Assembly: GCF_022479115.1 (NCBI RefSeq)
Contig: NZ_CP092497.1
Coordinates: 9,176,001 to 9,240,000 of the forward strand
DNA: 64,000 bases
Direction of reading: 5' to 3'
From: Amycolatopsis sp. EV170708-02-1
GTDB taxonomy: Bacteria; Actinomycetota; Actinomycetes; Mycobacteriales; Pseudonocardiaceae
Shown one piece after another: positions 1 to 9,068 of this stretch (position 1 is the first letter of the stretch; each line of letters starts with the position of its first letter). A model generated the notes under the pieces. That model was not told the DNA's origin and searched no databases. It saw only the letters and a list, made by a program, of their open reading frames with translations. The translations under genes and the position numbers were made by a program.

Positions 1-1143
1 GCCGGCCTCGACCCGGACAAGGTGCTGGCGCTTGTCACCGAAGAGGGCGGCCCCACCAGCCACACCGCGATCCTCGCCCGCGCGCTCGGGATTCCCGCCG
101 TCGTCGCGGTCCGCGGCATCCTCGCGCTCGACGCGCAAGCGCTTGCGGTGGACGGTGACACCGGCGTCGTCGAGGTCGCGGACCCGAACGCCGAAGTCGT
201 CGCGGCCGCCAAGACCGGCGCGATCGAGTGGGACGGCACCGGCGCGACCTCCGACGGGCACCGGGTGAAGGTGCTCGGCAACGTCGGGTCCGCCACCGAC
301 GCCCAGACCGCCGCCGAGGCGGGTGCGGAAGGTGTCGGCCTCTTCCGCACCGAGTTCTGCTACCTCGACGCCTCCTCCGAGCCGAGCGTCGAAGAGCAGC
401 GCAAGGCCTACACCGCCGTGCTCACGCCGTTCCGCGGCAAGCCGGTCATCGTCCGCACCCTCGACGCGGGCGCGGACAAACCCCTCGCGTTCCTGGAGCC
501 CGAGGACGAGCCCAACCCGGCGCTCGGCGTACGCGGCCTTCGTGTCGCCTTCGACCGTCCCGAGATCCTCGACCGCCAGCTCGAGGCCATCGCGGGTGCC
601 GCGCAGGACTCCGGCGCCGAGGTTTCGGTGATGGCCCCGATGGTCGCCACCGCCGCCGAGGCCGCCTGGTTCGCCGAGCGCGCCCGCGCCGCCGGAATCG
701 CCCGTGCGGGCGTGATGATCGAGATCCCGGCCGCCGCGCTGACCGCCCGCGAGATCCTCGACGCGGTCGACTTCGTCTCCGTCGGCACCAACGACCTCGC
801 GCAGTACACCTTCGCCGCGGATCGCCAGCTCGGCGCCGTCGCCAAGCTCAACGACCCGTGGCAGCCCGGCCTGCTGCGCCTGCTCAAGATCATCGGCCAG
901 GCCGCGAAGGACACCGGCAAGCCCGCCGGGGTCTGCGGTGAGGCCGCCGCCGACCCGAGGCTCGCGCTGGTGCTGGCCGGGCTCGGCCTGACCAGCCTTT
1001 CGATGAACGCGCCCGCCGTGCGCGCGGTCGGCGCGAGCCTGGCGGCCACGACGCTGGCCGAATGCGAGGCGCTGGCCGACGCCGCGTTGGCCACGTCGGA
1101 CCCGGTCGCCGCCCGGCAGGCCGCGAATTCTGTCGCGCGCTGA
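1..1143 (+). CDS. ptsI: PEP-protein phosphotransferase (PTS enzyme I), 5'-truncated by window edge
   Basis: Enzyme I of the phosphotransferase system takes phosphate from PEP and passes it to HPr in the cytoplasm. The reading frame is open from base 1, so the N-terminal HPr-binding part lies upstream. The visible part starts just before the phosphohistidine loop GGPTSHTAI, continues through the glycine-rich TEFCYLD region, and includes the PEP-binding TIM barrel with the segment VGTNDLAQYT and the catalytic-cysteine motif GVCGEAA. About 380 of the usual 550 or so residues are present. A palindromic hairpin follows the stop. The family is certain; no other PTS gene is visible in the window. 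Confidence 0.96.
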   Translation, partial: AGLDPDKVLALVTEEGGPTSHTAILARALGIPAVVAVRGILALDAQALAVDGDTGVVEVADPNAEVVAAAKTGAIEWDGTGATSDGHRVKVLGNVGSATDAQTAAEAGAEGVGLFRTEFCYLDASSEPSVEEQRKAYTAVLTPFRGKPVIVRTLDAGADKPLAFLEPEDEPNPALGVRGLRVAFDRPEILDRQLEAIAGAAQDSGAEVSVMAPMVATAAEAAWFAERARAAGIARAGVMIEIPAAALTAREILDAVDFVSVGTNDLAQYTFAADRQLGAVAKLNDPWQPGLLRLLKIIGQAAKDTGKPAGVCGEAAADPRLALVLAGLGLTSLSMNAPAVRAVGASLAATTLAECEALADAALATSDPVAARQAANSVAR

Positions 1144-1155
1144 CGAAAACCCGCC

Positions 1156-1206
1156 GAAGGGGCACCGTTTCGCACACACCTCACGTGAGTGCGAAGGTGC
1201 CCCTTC
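1156..1206. repeat. Palindrome after ptsI, variant of the dispersed intergenic palindrome
   Basis: GAAGGGGCACC at 1156-1166 pairs with GGTGCCCCTTC at 1196-1206, and the inner TTCGCAC pairs with GTGCGAA. It begins 13 bases after the ptsI stop and can act as a terminator. The GAAGGGG...CCCCTTC ends resemble the other palindromes of this window (12396, 29636, 38695, 46673, 47034), but the CCGC core is absent. Confidence 0.6.
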
Positions 1207-1219
1207 ATCGTGTTTTCGT

Positions 1220-1234
1220 GGGGCCTTCGGCCCC
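1220..1234. terminator. Short hairpin between ptsI and the MFS gene
   Basis: GGGGCC, loop TTC, GGCCCC, flanked by TTTCG and GAAA. No T-run follows on the + strand. The rest of the ptsI-MFS gap (1207-1406) shows no gene; a GGATCGGGGGG stretch at about 1327 is the only other notable feature. Confidence 0.35.
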
Positions 1235-1406
1235 GAAAGAGGGCGCGCGACGTGAAGTCTCCGTCGGGCGCGGGGCGCCCTTTGGGAGACGCCAAGCGGT
1301 AGCAAAGGTCCCCCGCTCCCCGAAAAGGATCGGGGGGCATGTCGAAATCCGGTCGACCGCTTCGACGCCTAGGTGAAGACACCGAAGCGACGAAAGGACG
1401 CCGACC

Positions 1407-2810
1407 ATGACGACCACCATGACCCCGACGCGGGCGGGACGCCGGGAATGGGTCGGGCTGGCCGTGCTGGCCCTGCCCACCTTCCTGGTCTCCCTCGACG
1501 TGTTCGTGCTGATCCTCGCGCTGCCGAAGCTCAGCCAGAGCCTCGGCGCCGACAGCACCCAGCAGCTGTGGATCATGGACGTCTACGGCTTCATGATCGC
1601 CGGGTTCATGGTCACCATGGGCACCCTCGGCGACCGCATCGGCCGCCGGAAACTGCTGCTCATCGGCGCCACGGCGTTCGGGCTGGCCTCCGTGCTCGCC
1701 GCGTTCTCGACCAGCGCGCTGATGCTCATCGCCGCCCGCGCGATCCTCGGGATCGCGGGTGCGACGCTGGCGCCGTCGACGCTCGCCCTCATCAGCAACC
1801 TGTTCTCCGACAGCCGTCAGCGCTCCCTCGCGATCGGCATCTGGGCGGGCTGTTTCACCGTCGGCGCGATCGTGGGTCCGATGGTCGGCGGCGTGCTGCT
1901 GGAGCACTACTGGTGGGGTTCGGTGTTCCTGCTCGGTGTCCCCGCGATGGTCCTGCTGCTCGTGGTCGGCCCGAAGCTCCTGCCCGAGTACCGCAACGAG
2001 AACGCCGGCCGCCTCGACCTCGCGAGCGTCGCGCTTTCGCTGGTCACGATCCTGCCCACGGTCTACGGCATCAAGGAGCTCGCCCGCGAGGGTGTGCACG
2101 TGGTCCCGGCGGCCTCGCTCCTGATCGGTCTCGGCTTCGGCGCGGTGTTCGTGCGGCGCCAGCGGACCCTGCGGGACCCGCTGATCGACCTGACGCTGTT
2201 CCGCGGCCGTGCGTTCTCGACGGCGTTGGGCGGGATGTGCGCGTTTTCGATGCTCGGCGGGACGACCATGCTGTTCGTCGCGCAGTTCTTCCAGATCGTG
2301 CTGGAGCTTTCCCCGATCGGCGCCGCGCTGGCGCTGCTGCCCGGGATGCTGGCTTCGACCGTCAGCTTCCTGGCCGCCCCGATCCTCGCCCGTCGCGTCC
2401 GCCCCGCGACGTTGATCGCCACCGGGCTGGCCGGTGCGATCGCGGGGTTCCTGCTGCTGACGCAGGTCGAGGCGAGCGCCGGTCCGGTGATCCCGTCGAT
2501 CGCGTTCGCCATCACCTGCCTGTGCGGCGGCCCGCTGATCACCCTGGGCACGGATCTGGTCGTCGGCTCCGTGCCGCCGGAGAAGGCCGGTTCGGCGGCC
2601 TCGCTTTCGCAGACCGGCAACGAATTCGGCTACGCGCTGGGCATCGCGACCGTCGGGACGCTGGGCAACGCGGTCACCCGGTCCCGGCTCGCCGACGCCG
2701 TCCCCGCGCACGACGCGTTCGCCAGCGGGATGCACGCGGTGTCCGGGCTGGCCGCGCTGGTGCTGGCCGCGGTCGCGTACTTCGTGGTCCGGCACCTGCG
2801 CCACATCTAG
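1407..2810 (+). CDS. MFS drug exporter, DHA2 (14-TMS) type
   Basis: Predicted inner-membrane proton-coupled efflux permease of 467 residues. The first helix carries the DHA2-type segment LDVFVLILALPKL. The loop after helix 2 has the MFS signature GTLGDRIGRRKLL at about residues 72-84, and motif C-like GAIVGPMVGG follows helix 5. Fourteen hydrophobic segments fit the DHA2 length. The ATG has AAAGGA about 10 bases upstream. No regulator is adjacent; the next gene converges and overlaps its last 4 bases. Substrate cannot be told from sequence. It shares a reading frame with the lipoprotein downstream, but stop codons are excluded only by chance; they are separate genes. Confidence 0.87.
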   Translation: MTTTMTPTRAGRREWVGLAVLALPTFLVSLDVFVLILALPKLSQSLGADSTQQLWIMDVYGFMIAGFMVTMGTLGDRIGRRKLLLIGATAFGLASVLAAFSTSALMLIAARAILGIAGATLAPSTLALISNLFSDSRQRSLAIGIWAGCFTVGAIVGPMVGGVLLEHYWWGSVFLLGVPAMVLLLVVGPKLLPEYRNENAGRLDLASVALSLVTILPTVYGIKELAREGVHVVPAASLLIGLGFGAVFVRRQRTLRDPLIDLTLFRGRAFSTALGGMCAFSMLGGTTMLFVAQFFQIVLELSPIGAALALLPGMLASTVSFLAAPILARRVRPATLIATGLAGAIAGFLLLTQVEASAGPVIPSIAFAITCLCGGPLITLGTDLVVGSVPPEKAGSAASLSQTGNEFGYALGIATVGTLGNAVTRSRLADAVPAHDAFASGMHAVSGLAALVLAAVAYFVVRHLRHI

Positions 2811-3466
2811 CCGAAGAAACCCCGCCGCGGGTACTTGATGATCAGCGACCCCCCGTGCACGCGCCCGGTGATGACGAACCGGGGCGTGCCGGGGCGGCCG
2901 TTCGAGCGGGTCCGGTCGTCGAGGTTGCCGAACTTGATGTCGGTGATCGAGTTGGTGTCGACGGCGCCGTCCTCGGGGATGGTGATCTCCACCGGCCCCC
3001 ATTTGGCCTGCAGTTCGATATGCACCACCGGATACCGGATCTCGGCCTGGGAGAAGTCCAGTTTCGTGGCGCCGTACTTGTTCCGGATCACCATCGACTC
3101 GGGGACGAGCCAGTTCCCGTTGCGCTGCAACGCCGAGTACTTGCCGTTGAGTTCCATGACACCGGACGTCGAGGCGTAGGCGGGCTGCTGAGGCGGAGCC
3201 CACGGGTTCTGCTGCTGCCGGGGCACCATCCCGGCTTCGGGATGCACCAGGCCGGGCAGATCCGTGAGCACCGCGTTCAGCTCACCGCGGGTCTTGGAGG
3301 CGAGGGCGCGGTCGGTCCGCTCGGTGAACTCGTCGAGGTTCAGCATCCCGAGGCCGATCGCCTTCTGCAGGACCTCGACGACGTGCTCGCGCTCCGCGTC
3401 GGAGACCCTGATGTCCCGTCCGGTCAACGGCTTGGTTTCGGTCGCCGGCTGCTCTTCCTCGCCCAT
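2807..3466 (-). CDS. DUF1707 domain protein with C-terminal YvqF-like domain
   Basis: Cytoplasmic protein of about 219 residues. The N-terminal part, LTGRDIRVSDAEREHVVEVL through the ALASKTRGELNAVLTDLPGL segment, is the DUF1707 (SHOCT-like) domain found almost only in actinobacteria. The C-terminal half is a beta-rich domain (KLDFSQAEIRYPVVHIELQ) similar to the cell-wall-stress YvqF/LiaF C-terminus. The function of the family is unknown; it is often linked to membrane or envelope regulation. I chose the ATG at 3466 because TACCAT lies 7 bases upstream (3474-3479), a leaderless arrangement; a GTG at 3493 is also in frame. It overlaps the MFS gene tail to tail. Confidence 0.8.
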   Translation of the reverse strand: MGEEEQPATETKPLTGRDIRVSDAEREHVVEVLQKAIGLGMLNLDEFTERTDRALASKTRGELNAVLTDLPGLVHPEAGMVPRQQQNPWAPPQQPAYASTSGVMELNGKYSALQRNGNWLVPESMVIRNKYGATKLDFSQAEIRYPVVHIELQAKWGPVEITIPEDGAVDTNSITDIKFGNLDDRTRSNGRPGTPRFVITGRVHGGSLIIKYPRRGFFG

Positions 3467-3514
3467 GCTGGGAATGGTAGAACCGATTCTCACGCGCGAG
3501 ATCGGGGAAATACC

Positions 3515-4579
3515 CTGAACAGACCCGCATTTCTCCCCTGTGCCGCCTTGCTGGCGGCTGCCCTGCTGACCGGCTGCACCGTCGAAGCAGACCCGCCGCA
3601 GGCCGTTCCGCCGCCGACATCACCGCCGCTGTCGAAACTCGAAGGCATTCCGGTGGACTACGCGGGGTTCCGCCTGGTCATGACGACTTCGCCGCCGTCG
3701 ATGCTCGATCCCGCCACCGGCGCCACCACCCCGCTGCCCGGTGCTCCGGCCGGTGACCGGGTCAACGACGTCATCCGGGTCGGCAAGTTCCCGGTCGTGC
3801 TGTCGGCCGCCCGCTGCGGTCCGTCGTGCCTGGAGCCGTCCGAGGTACTCGTCTACGGCGACCCCAAGAACCAGCCGTGGAAACTCGGCAAGGCCCGTAG
3901 TGTCGCCCCGGCCGCCGACGAAAGCGGCGTCTGGCTGATCCGCGACGACGGCAACGACCTGTGCCGCCTCCAATACGTCTCCTTGCTCGGTGCCGAGCGC
4001 GGACGCGGGCGGCCGGCGAGCTGCACGATGGCGGTGCGCCAGGAGGTGCCGAAGGGGCTGCTGATCACGGTGAACACCGGGACGGCCACCGCCGAGGACG
4101 TGCTGATCGACCCTGCCACCGGCCGCGCCGTCCGCCAGTTCCCCCGCGTCCTCGCGATCACCAAGGATCGGATGCTGCTCGCCGAACTGACCGAATTCTC
4201 CGTGCTCGACCTGCGGAACGACCAGCGCACGCCGGTCCGGTGGCCGGTGTCCAACGGCAAACCGGGCCAGGTGGTGCCGAGCCGCGACGGATACAAGGTC
4301 GCCGTGCTGTTCGGCGACCCCGCCTGGGCGGGGACGGCGACGCAGACGGCCGACGTCTGGGTGCTCGCCCTCGACACGCTGACCTGGACACACGCGCCCG
4401 CGATGCCGATCGCGACCGAGCTCAAACGGGTCGCGATCGAATGGACCGAAAGCGACGACCTGGTGATCGCGACCGACGTCGTCGCGGCCTGGCACCTCGA
4501 CCGGCCACGCTGGACGGTCGTCAAGACCCCGCTGCCCGCCGAGCGGAACCAGCGGGTGGTGGCGATCGGCCAGGGCTGA
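3515..4579 (+). CDS. Secreted lipoprotein of unknown function, probable CTG start
   Basis: Product of about 354 residues with a short lipoprotein signal ending in the lipobox LLTGC, then a Pro-rich linker and a domain that reads like a beta-propeller (repeated strands, DPATG, VLDL, VWVLALDTLTW). It should be exported by Sec and anchored to the outer face of the membrane. No ATG, GTG or TTG stands at a sensible place: CTG at 3515, preceded by GGGGAAA, gives a normal 20-residue signal. Upstream codons would run through the divergent DUF1707 gene. Cys residues in AARCGPSCLEP and NDLCRLQY could pair outside the cell. No partner gene is evident. Confidence 0.7.
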   Translation: MNRPAFLPCAALLAAALLTGCTVEADPPQAVPPPTSPPLSKLEGIPVDYAGFRLVMTTSPPSMLDPATGATTPLPGAPAGDRVNDVIRVGKFPVVLSAARCGPSCLEPSEVLVYGDPKNQPWKLGKARSVAPAADESGVWLIRDDGNDLCRLQYVSLLGAERGRGRPASCTMAVRQEVPKGLLITVNTGTATAEDVLIDPATGRAVRQFPRVLAITKDRMLLAELTEFSVLDLRNDQRTPVRWPVSNGKPGQVVPSRDGYKVAVLFGDPAWAGTATQTADVWVLALDTLTWTHAPAMPIATELKRVAIEWTESDDLVIATDVVAAWHLDRPRWTVVKTPLPAERNQRVVAIGQG

Positions 4580-5239
4580 CTATTCCTCGTCCAGCCCGTG
4601 TTCGATGGCGTACCGGGCGAGTTCGACGCGGTTGTGCAGCTGGAGTTTGCGCAGCGTCGACTGGACGTGGTTCTCCACCGTCCGATGCGAGAGCACGAGT
4701 TTCTCGGCGATCTGCCGCGCCGTCATCCCCTTCGCGACCAGGCGCAGGACGTCGGTCTCGCGTTCGGTCAGCCGCGGCGGCGCGGGCCCGTCGTCAGGCG
4801 CGTCGGCCATCCGGCGGTACTCGCCGAGGACGAGCCCGGCGAGCCCGGCGGTGAACACCGGGTCGCCCGCCGCGGTCCGCTTGACCGCGTCCACCAGTTC
4901 GCTCGCCGAAGCCGATTTCACCAGGTATCCCGACGCCCCGGCCTTGACCGCCTCGAGGACGTCGCTGTGCTCGCCGCTCGCGGACAGCACGAGCACCTTC
5001 GTCGACGGCAGTTCCGCGGTGATCTCGCGGGTGGCGTCGACGCCCGACGTCTCGCCGAGGTTGAGGTCCATCAGCACGACGTCCGGCCGGACCGTGCGCG
5101 CGATCCGCACCGCGGCGGGCGCGTCCGGCGCGGTGGCCTTCACGTCGAACCCGTGCTCGGCCAGGTCGCGCGCGACGCCGTCCCGCCACATCGGATGGTC
5201 GTCGACCACCATCACCGAGACCTGAGGCGCTTCGGTCAT
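4580..5239 (-). CDS. LuxR/NarL-family response regulator, partner of the downstream-coordinate kinase
   Basis: 219 residues. The receiver domain comes first, with acidic pocket VVDDHP at about 11-16, phospho-acceptor aspartate in VVLMDLN at about 58, and lysine in YLVKSA near 108. The C-terminal LuxR helix-turn-helix (LTERETDVLRLVAKGMTARQ) spans about 157-215. It binds DNA when phosphorylated by the kinase whose stop overlaps its ATG (ATGA at 5236-5239), so the two are translationally coupled. The pair resembles the MacS/MacR type known from Streptomyces. Targets are not visible here. Confidence 0.93.
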   Translation of the reverse strand: MTEAPQVSVMVVDDHPMWRDGVARDLAEHGFDVKATAPDAPAAVRIARTVRPDVVLMDLNLGETSGVDATREITAELPSTKVLVLSASGEHSDVLEAVKAGASGYLVKSASASELVDAVKRTAAGDPVFTAGLAGLVLGEYRRMADAPDDGPAPPRLTERETDVLRLVAKGMTARQIAEKLVLSHRTVENHVQSTLRKLQLHNRVELARYAIEHGLDEE

Positions 5240-6402
5240 CGCTTCCCCCTCGCCGCCACTGGAACCTTGACTTCCCATTCCGTGCCCTGGCCGGGCGCGG
5301 TGTCCAGGGCGACGCTTCCGCCCAGATCCCGCACGCGGCCCTTGATGGACTCCGCGATACCTAGATGTCCCTCGGCCGCCGCGCGTTCCAAGACACCGGG
5401 CGCGATCCCCGGGCCGTCGTCGCGGACGCTGACCACGACCTCGGTGCCGAGGTCCTCCAACAGCACCCAGGCGTGCGCGTCGTCGCCCGCGTGCTTCTCG
5501 ACGTTCGACAGCGCCTCGCGCGCCACGGCCACCAGCTCCGCGGTCACGTGTTCGGGCAGCTGGACCTCGCCTGCGGGCGTCGAAACCTGCACGGACGGCG
5601 TCGCGAGCAGCTGCAGCGCGGACCGGAGGTCGGTGGTCCCGTTTTCGCTCGAATGCGTCGGCTCGGTGGTGACCAGCGCCCGCAGCGCGATCTCCTGCTC
5701 GCCGGCCAGCTTCGCCAGTTCGGCGGCCTCCCCGCCGAATTCGGCGCCGCGTTTGCGCACCCGCGCGAGCACCTGGAGGACGCTGTCGTGGATCGAGCGG
5801 GCGAGCCGCTCCCGTTCGGCCGTCGCGGCCTCCATGCGCAACGCCCTGGTCAGCGCGTCGGCCGACCGGCGGGCCATGGTCGCGGCGAGCCCGATCACGA
5901 ACCCGCTCGCGGTCAGCAGGAAGCCGTCCCGCGCGACGTCGACGTCGAACCGCCAGCGCACCAGCCCGGTGACCACCGAGACCACCAGCCCGGCGAGCAC
6001 CCCGCCGAGCGCGCCGAACCGCGTCCCGGCGGCCGCGGGCGGGACCGCCGCCCACACCGTCGTGATGAGCGGGGTGTTGGCGTCGAACTGCGCGGTGGTC
6101 AGGATCCACGCCGAGGTGAACATGAGGACGACGGTCAGCGCGAGATCGACGCCGACCAGCCACGGCCAGCGGCTCGACGGCCGCGCGTAGAACACGCTGC
6201 TCAGCACCGTCCACAGCGTCATCACGCCGAACGACGTCCACGCGAGCCACTTATTCGCGTAGCCGTCGTAATGGACGATGAACGAGCCGAGCGCGAAGAG
6301 CAGCGTCGTCACGCGAAGCACGATCACCCCGCGCCACAGCGGAGTGGCCGGGTCCCGCGTGCCGAGCGCCGAAACGGCGCGCCAGAGCGGGGGCTCGGTC
6401 AT
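5236..6402 (-). CDS. Membrane sensor histidine kinase, MacS-like (HisKA_3)
   Basis: 388 residues. The N-terminal half has about five to six membrane segments (LLFALGSFIVHY, ALTVVLMFTSAWIL, GVLAGLVVSVVTG and others) typical of DUF5931-containing MacS-type kinases. The dimerisation and phospho-acceptor motif is RLARSIHDSVLQVLARV with its histidine near 225. The ATPase region has VAREALSNVEKHA and the G-box VRDDGPGIAPG. It phosphorylates the overlapping NarL-type regulator. Its start overlaps the stop of the permease gene upstream by 4 bases, so permease, kinase and regulator probably form one transcript. The signal sensed is unknown. Confidence 0.92.
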   Translation of the reverse strand: MTEPPLWRAVSALGTRDPATPLWRGVIVLRVTTLLFALGSFIVHYDGYANKWLAWTSFGVMTLWTVLSSVFYARPSSRWPWLVGVDLALTVVLMFTSAWILTTAQFDANTPLITTVWAAVPPAAAGTRFGALGGVLAGLVVSVVTGLVRWRFDVDVARDGFLLTASGFVIGLAATMARRSADALTRALRMEAATAERERLARSIHDSVLQVLARVRKRGAEFGGEAAELAKLAGEQEIALRALVTTEPTHSSENGTTDLRSALQLLATPSVQVSTPAGEVQLPEHVTAELVAVAREALSNVEKHAGDDAHAWVLLEDLGTEVVVSVRDDGPGIAPGVLERAAAEGHLGIAESIKGRVRDLGGSVALDTAPGQGTEWEVKVPVAARGKR

Positions 6403-7595
6403 GACTTGGCTTCGGCCTCTTCCCCGGGGTCGTTCGGCTGGGCCGCCTGATCCCGCAGGACGTCGATCTCGGCCGGATCGGGATCCTGTTCGTGCAGCAG
6501 GGACCGGATACCCGCGTTGAGCACCGCGAGCAACGGCACCGACAGCAGCGCGCCGGCGATCCCGGCGGCGACGAGACCGGCGGTGATCGCGAGCACCACG
6601 GCCAGCGGGTGCAGCTTCACCGCGCGGCCGAGCAGGATCGGCTGCAGCACGTGGCTCTCCAGCTGCATGACACCGATGACGATGGCCAGCACGATCAGCG
6701 CGCCGACGACGCCCTTCGTCACCAGCGCGATCAGCACGGCGACGGCGCCCGCGATCACCGCGCCGATGATCGGGATGAAGGCGCCGAGGAACACCAGCGT
6801 CGCCAGCGGGATCACCAGCGGCACGCCGACGATCGCCAGGCCGATGCCGATACCGACGGCGTCGACCACGGCCACCGCCGCCGTCGCGCGCACGTAGCTG
6901 ACCAGCGACGCGAAGCCCCGCCGCCCCGCGACGTCGACCCGGTTCCGCACGCGGCCCGGCACGCCGCGCACGAGGAACTTCCAGATCTGGTCGCCGCCGG
7001 AGAGGAAGAAGATGAGGATGAACAGCGTCAGGATGAAACCGGTGACGATCTCGCCGACCGTGCCCGCCGTGGTGAGCGCGGTGGTGGTGATCGACGCCTG
7101 ATTGTTCTGCAGGAAGCTGATCGCCTGGTTGATGAACTCCTGGATCTGCTCCTGGCGCAGGTGCAGCGGCCCGTCGATGAGCCAGACCTTGATCTGGTTG
7201 AGGCTCTCCGTCAGCTGCTTCTGCAGTTCCGGCAGGCCGGAGGAGAACTGCGCGACGACGAACGTCAGCAGCCCGCCGAGCACCGCGAGGCCCGCGATCA
7301 GCACTATCCCGGCCGCCAGCCCGCGCGGGAACCTCAACGCCGTCAGCTTGGAGACCGCCGGTGCGAGCAGCGCGGCGAGCAGCAGCGCGATCGACAACGG
7401 GATCACGACCACCGACAGATAGCCGATGAGGAACACGATGACGTAGAGCGCGGCGATCACCACGATGAACCGCCACGACAACGCCGCGCCGATCCGCAGG
7501 CCGCGGGGCACGAGGTTGGTGACGTCTTCGGTGGACTCCGAAAGGAACGGGTTCGCCGGGTCGAATTCCGGCTGTTTGCGCTGGGGCTCGCTCAC
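6399..7595 (-). CDS. AI-2E family transporter (UPF0118/PerM type permease)
   Basis: Integral membrane protein of about 398 residues with the seven to eight helices of the AI-2E_transport family. Helix pairs at the N-terminus (FIVVIAALYVIVFLIGY, VVIPLSIALLLAALLAP) are followed by a long loop with LTESLNQIKVWL and FINQAISFL, then helices including FLGAFIPIIGAVIAGAVAVL. Members export small solutes or act as Na/H antiporters; the substrate is unknown. GTG at 7595 gives the usual VSEPQRK start; an in-frame ATG 30 codons upstream would add an atypical Cys-rich leader. It heads the operon with the two-component system. Confidence 0.85.
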   Translation of the reverse strand: MSEPQRKQPEFDPANPFLSESTEDVTNLVPRGLRIGAALSWRFIVVIAALYVIVFLIGYLSVVVIPLSIALLLAALLAPAVSKLTALRFPRGLAAGIVLIAGLAVLGGLLTFVVAQFSSGLPELQKQLTESLNQIKVWLIDGPLHLRQEQIQEFINQAISFLQNNQASITTTALTTAGTVGEIVTGFILTLFILIFFLSGGDQIWKFLVRGVPGRVRNRVDVAGRRGFASLVSYVRATAAVAVVDAVGIGIGLAIVGVPLVIPLATLVFLGAFIPIIGAVIAGAVAVLIALVTKGVVGALIVLAIVIGVMQLESHVLQPILLGRAVKLHPLAVVLAITAGLVAAGIAGALLSVPLLAVLNAGIRSLLHEQDPDPAEIDVLRDQAAQPNDPGEEAEAKS

Positions 7596-7756
7596 GGGCA
7601 CACCGTATCGGTCCGAGGCGACGTTTCTTGAACATTCCGGGCAACGCGCGAGAGGCGAATTCGCCCGATGCGACGCTTGACACATCGCCGGTGGATCGAC
7701 TCCGGAGTAACCGGGCTCCGCCAGCCTTGATCACCGATCGTGATTTCGGGTTACAC

Positions 7757-7773
7757 CGTGTGTTCTTCACACG
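7757..7773. promoter_or_regulatory. Small inverted repeat upstream of the secreted-protein gene
   Basis: CGTGTG at 7757-7762 and CACACG at 7768-7773 around TTCTT. It lies about 95 bases before the GTG at 7867 and could be a regulator site. The rest of 7596-7866 holds no gene. Confidence 0.3.
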
Positions 7774-7866
7774 ATCGTGCCATCAAGGCCTTTCAAACTC
7801 GCGCAAGCCTTCCGCACTTTGCTTACCTCGGTCCCGCAACGACGAATCGAAGCGACAGGAGACCGA

Positions 7867-8874
7867 GTGACGAACGCGGCGAAGAACGAGAGGCGTGGCG
7901 CTGTGCGCTTCGGCCGTCTCGCTTCGCGTGCGCTGTTCGTGCTCGGTGGTGCCGTCGCCGGTTCCGCCGCGGCGTGGGCCGTTTCCGGCGCTTCCGCTTC
8001 CGCGGACATCGCCCCGGTGGTCTCCGCGCCCGAAACGAGCGTCACTCCGGTCACCGACGCCACCTCGGCGGGTTTGACCGACGTCTCCCACGGCGCGTCG
8101 AAGTTCGCGGGTGACGTCGCCGGCGCGATGTGCGGCGACAGCCAGCAGGACGCCACCACGTGGTCCATGCCGGGCGAGAACGGGTCCGCTCCCGCGAAGC
8201 ACCACTGCGGCGACCTCCGCGCCGACCGGCACGAGGTCTCCACCCGCGTCAGCGACGCGGTCACCGACTTCGCCGACAACTCGGTGGTCACCCCGGTCAA
8301 GCGGACCCTCGGCGCCGTCGAGCACATCGTGCGCAAGCCGCAGGACACCCGCCAGGTGCTGGACGAGACCTTCGCCCCGTCGCCCGACTTCGGCCGCGAC
8401 GTCTGGGACCTCCTCGACCCGAAGGGGCACGGCGACCTCGTCCCGGAACTCCCGGTCGGCGGAAGCCCGGTCGACCCGGAGTCCCCGCTGGACACCATCG
8501 GCGCGGGTGAGCAGGTCACCGACTTCGCGCAGCTGGCGACGACGCAGTTCCCCGCTGCTTCCGAGACCGTCCTCCCGATGCCGGCCTTCGCGCAGTCGCA
8601 CGATGCCTTCGATCAGGTCGAGGACGCTCCGGCGCGTGACGGTCACCGTGGTGACTTCCCGCGTCCGATCACCCCGGCGCCGCTTCCCGCCGCGCCTTCC
8701 TTCCCGACTGTCCCCGGCGGCTCTGCCCCCGGTGGTCACCTCGACGGCATGACCCACGGCGTTCCCGCCTGGGTCGCCGCCGCCGTCGAGCGTTCCCTGA
8801 CCGGCTACGCGCTGGCAGGCACGCGGTACATGCCGCTCACCCCGGGCTCGCAGCCCGGCGTCACTCCCGACTGA
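7867..8874 (+). CDS. Secreted protein of unknown function, upstream of the chaplin-like repeat gene
   Basis: 335 residues. A basic N-terminus (NERRGAVRFGRLASRA) and one hydrophobic stretch at about 20-40 ending in GASASA form a Sec-type signal. The mature part is Ala/Pro/Asp-rich, has a CGDSQQD...HHCGDLR pair of cysteines, and ends with a short amphipathic stretch (VPAWVAAAVERSLTGYALAGT). GTG at 7867 has AGGAGA seven bases upstream. I do not recognise a family. It is followed at 194 bases by the large repeat protein in the same direction, and both are exported, so a shared cell-surface role is plausible but unproven. Confidence 0.6.
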   Translation: MTNAAKNERRGAVRFGRLASRALFVLGGAVAGSAAAWAVSGASASADIAPVVSAPETSVTPVTDATSAGLTDVSHGASKFAGDVAGAMCGDSQQDATTWSMPGENGSAPAKHHCGDLRADRHEVSTRVSDAVTDFADNSVVTPVKRTLGAVEHIVRKPQDTRQVLDETFAPSPDFGRDVWDLLDPKGHGDLVPELPVGGSPVDPESPLDTIGAGEQVTDFAQLATTQFPAASETVLPMPAFAQSHDAFDQVEDAPARDGHRGDFPRPITPAPLPAAPSFPTVPGGSAPGGHLDGMTHGVPAWVAAAVERSLTGYALAGTRYMPLTPGSQPGVTPD

Positions 8875-9004
8875 ACACCTCCCTCCGCGGGGTAGCCGAC
8901 GCGCCTCACGCCTCCCGATTCCGGGCTTGGCTTCGCGTCCGCTCCTGATCCCCGCGAAACGGCGGTGCGCTTTCGTGCGCCCGCAATCCGCTCCACCCCC
9001 CTCT

Positions 9005-9024
9005 GGTGCTTCTTCGAGAGCACC
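9005..9024. promoter_or_regulatory. Dyad in the leader of the chaplin-like gene
   Basis: GGTGCT at 9005-9010 and AGCACC at 9019-9024, in the 194-base gap before the gene. It might be a leader hairpin or operator. Nothing else is evident in 8875-9050 apart from C-rich stretches. Confidence 0.3.
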
Positions 9025-9068
9025 TCCTCGAACCCGAAAGGGAACCCGAAATGAAGGAGAAAAACCCC

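Noticed and set aside
408..3203. 931-codon open frame on the minus strand across ptsI and the MFS gene
   Set aside because: Low-complexity Arg/Gly/Asp product typical of antisense frames in GC-rich DNA; overlaps two certain genes.
1373..4579. A single 1068-codon frame joining MFS region and lipoprotein
   Set aside because: The first part is out of frame with the real MFS gene and only lacks stops by composition; the lipoprotein begins at 3515.
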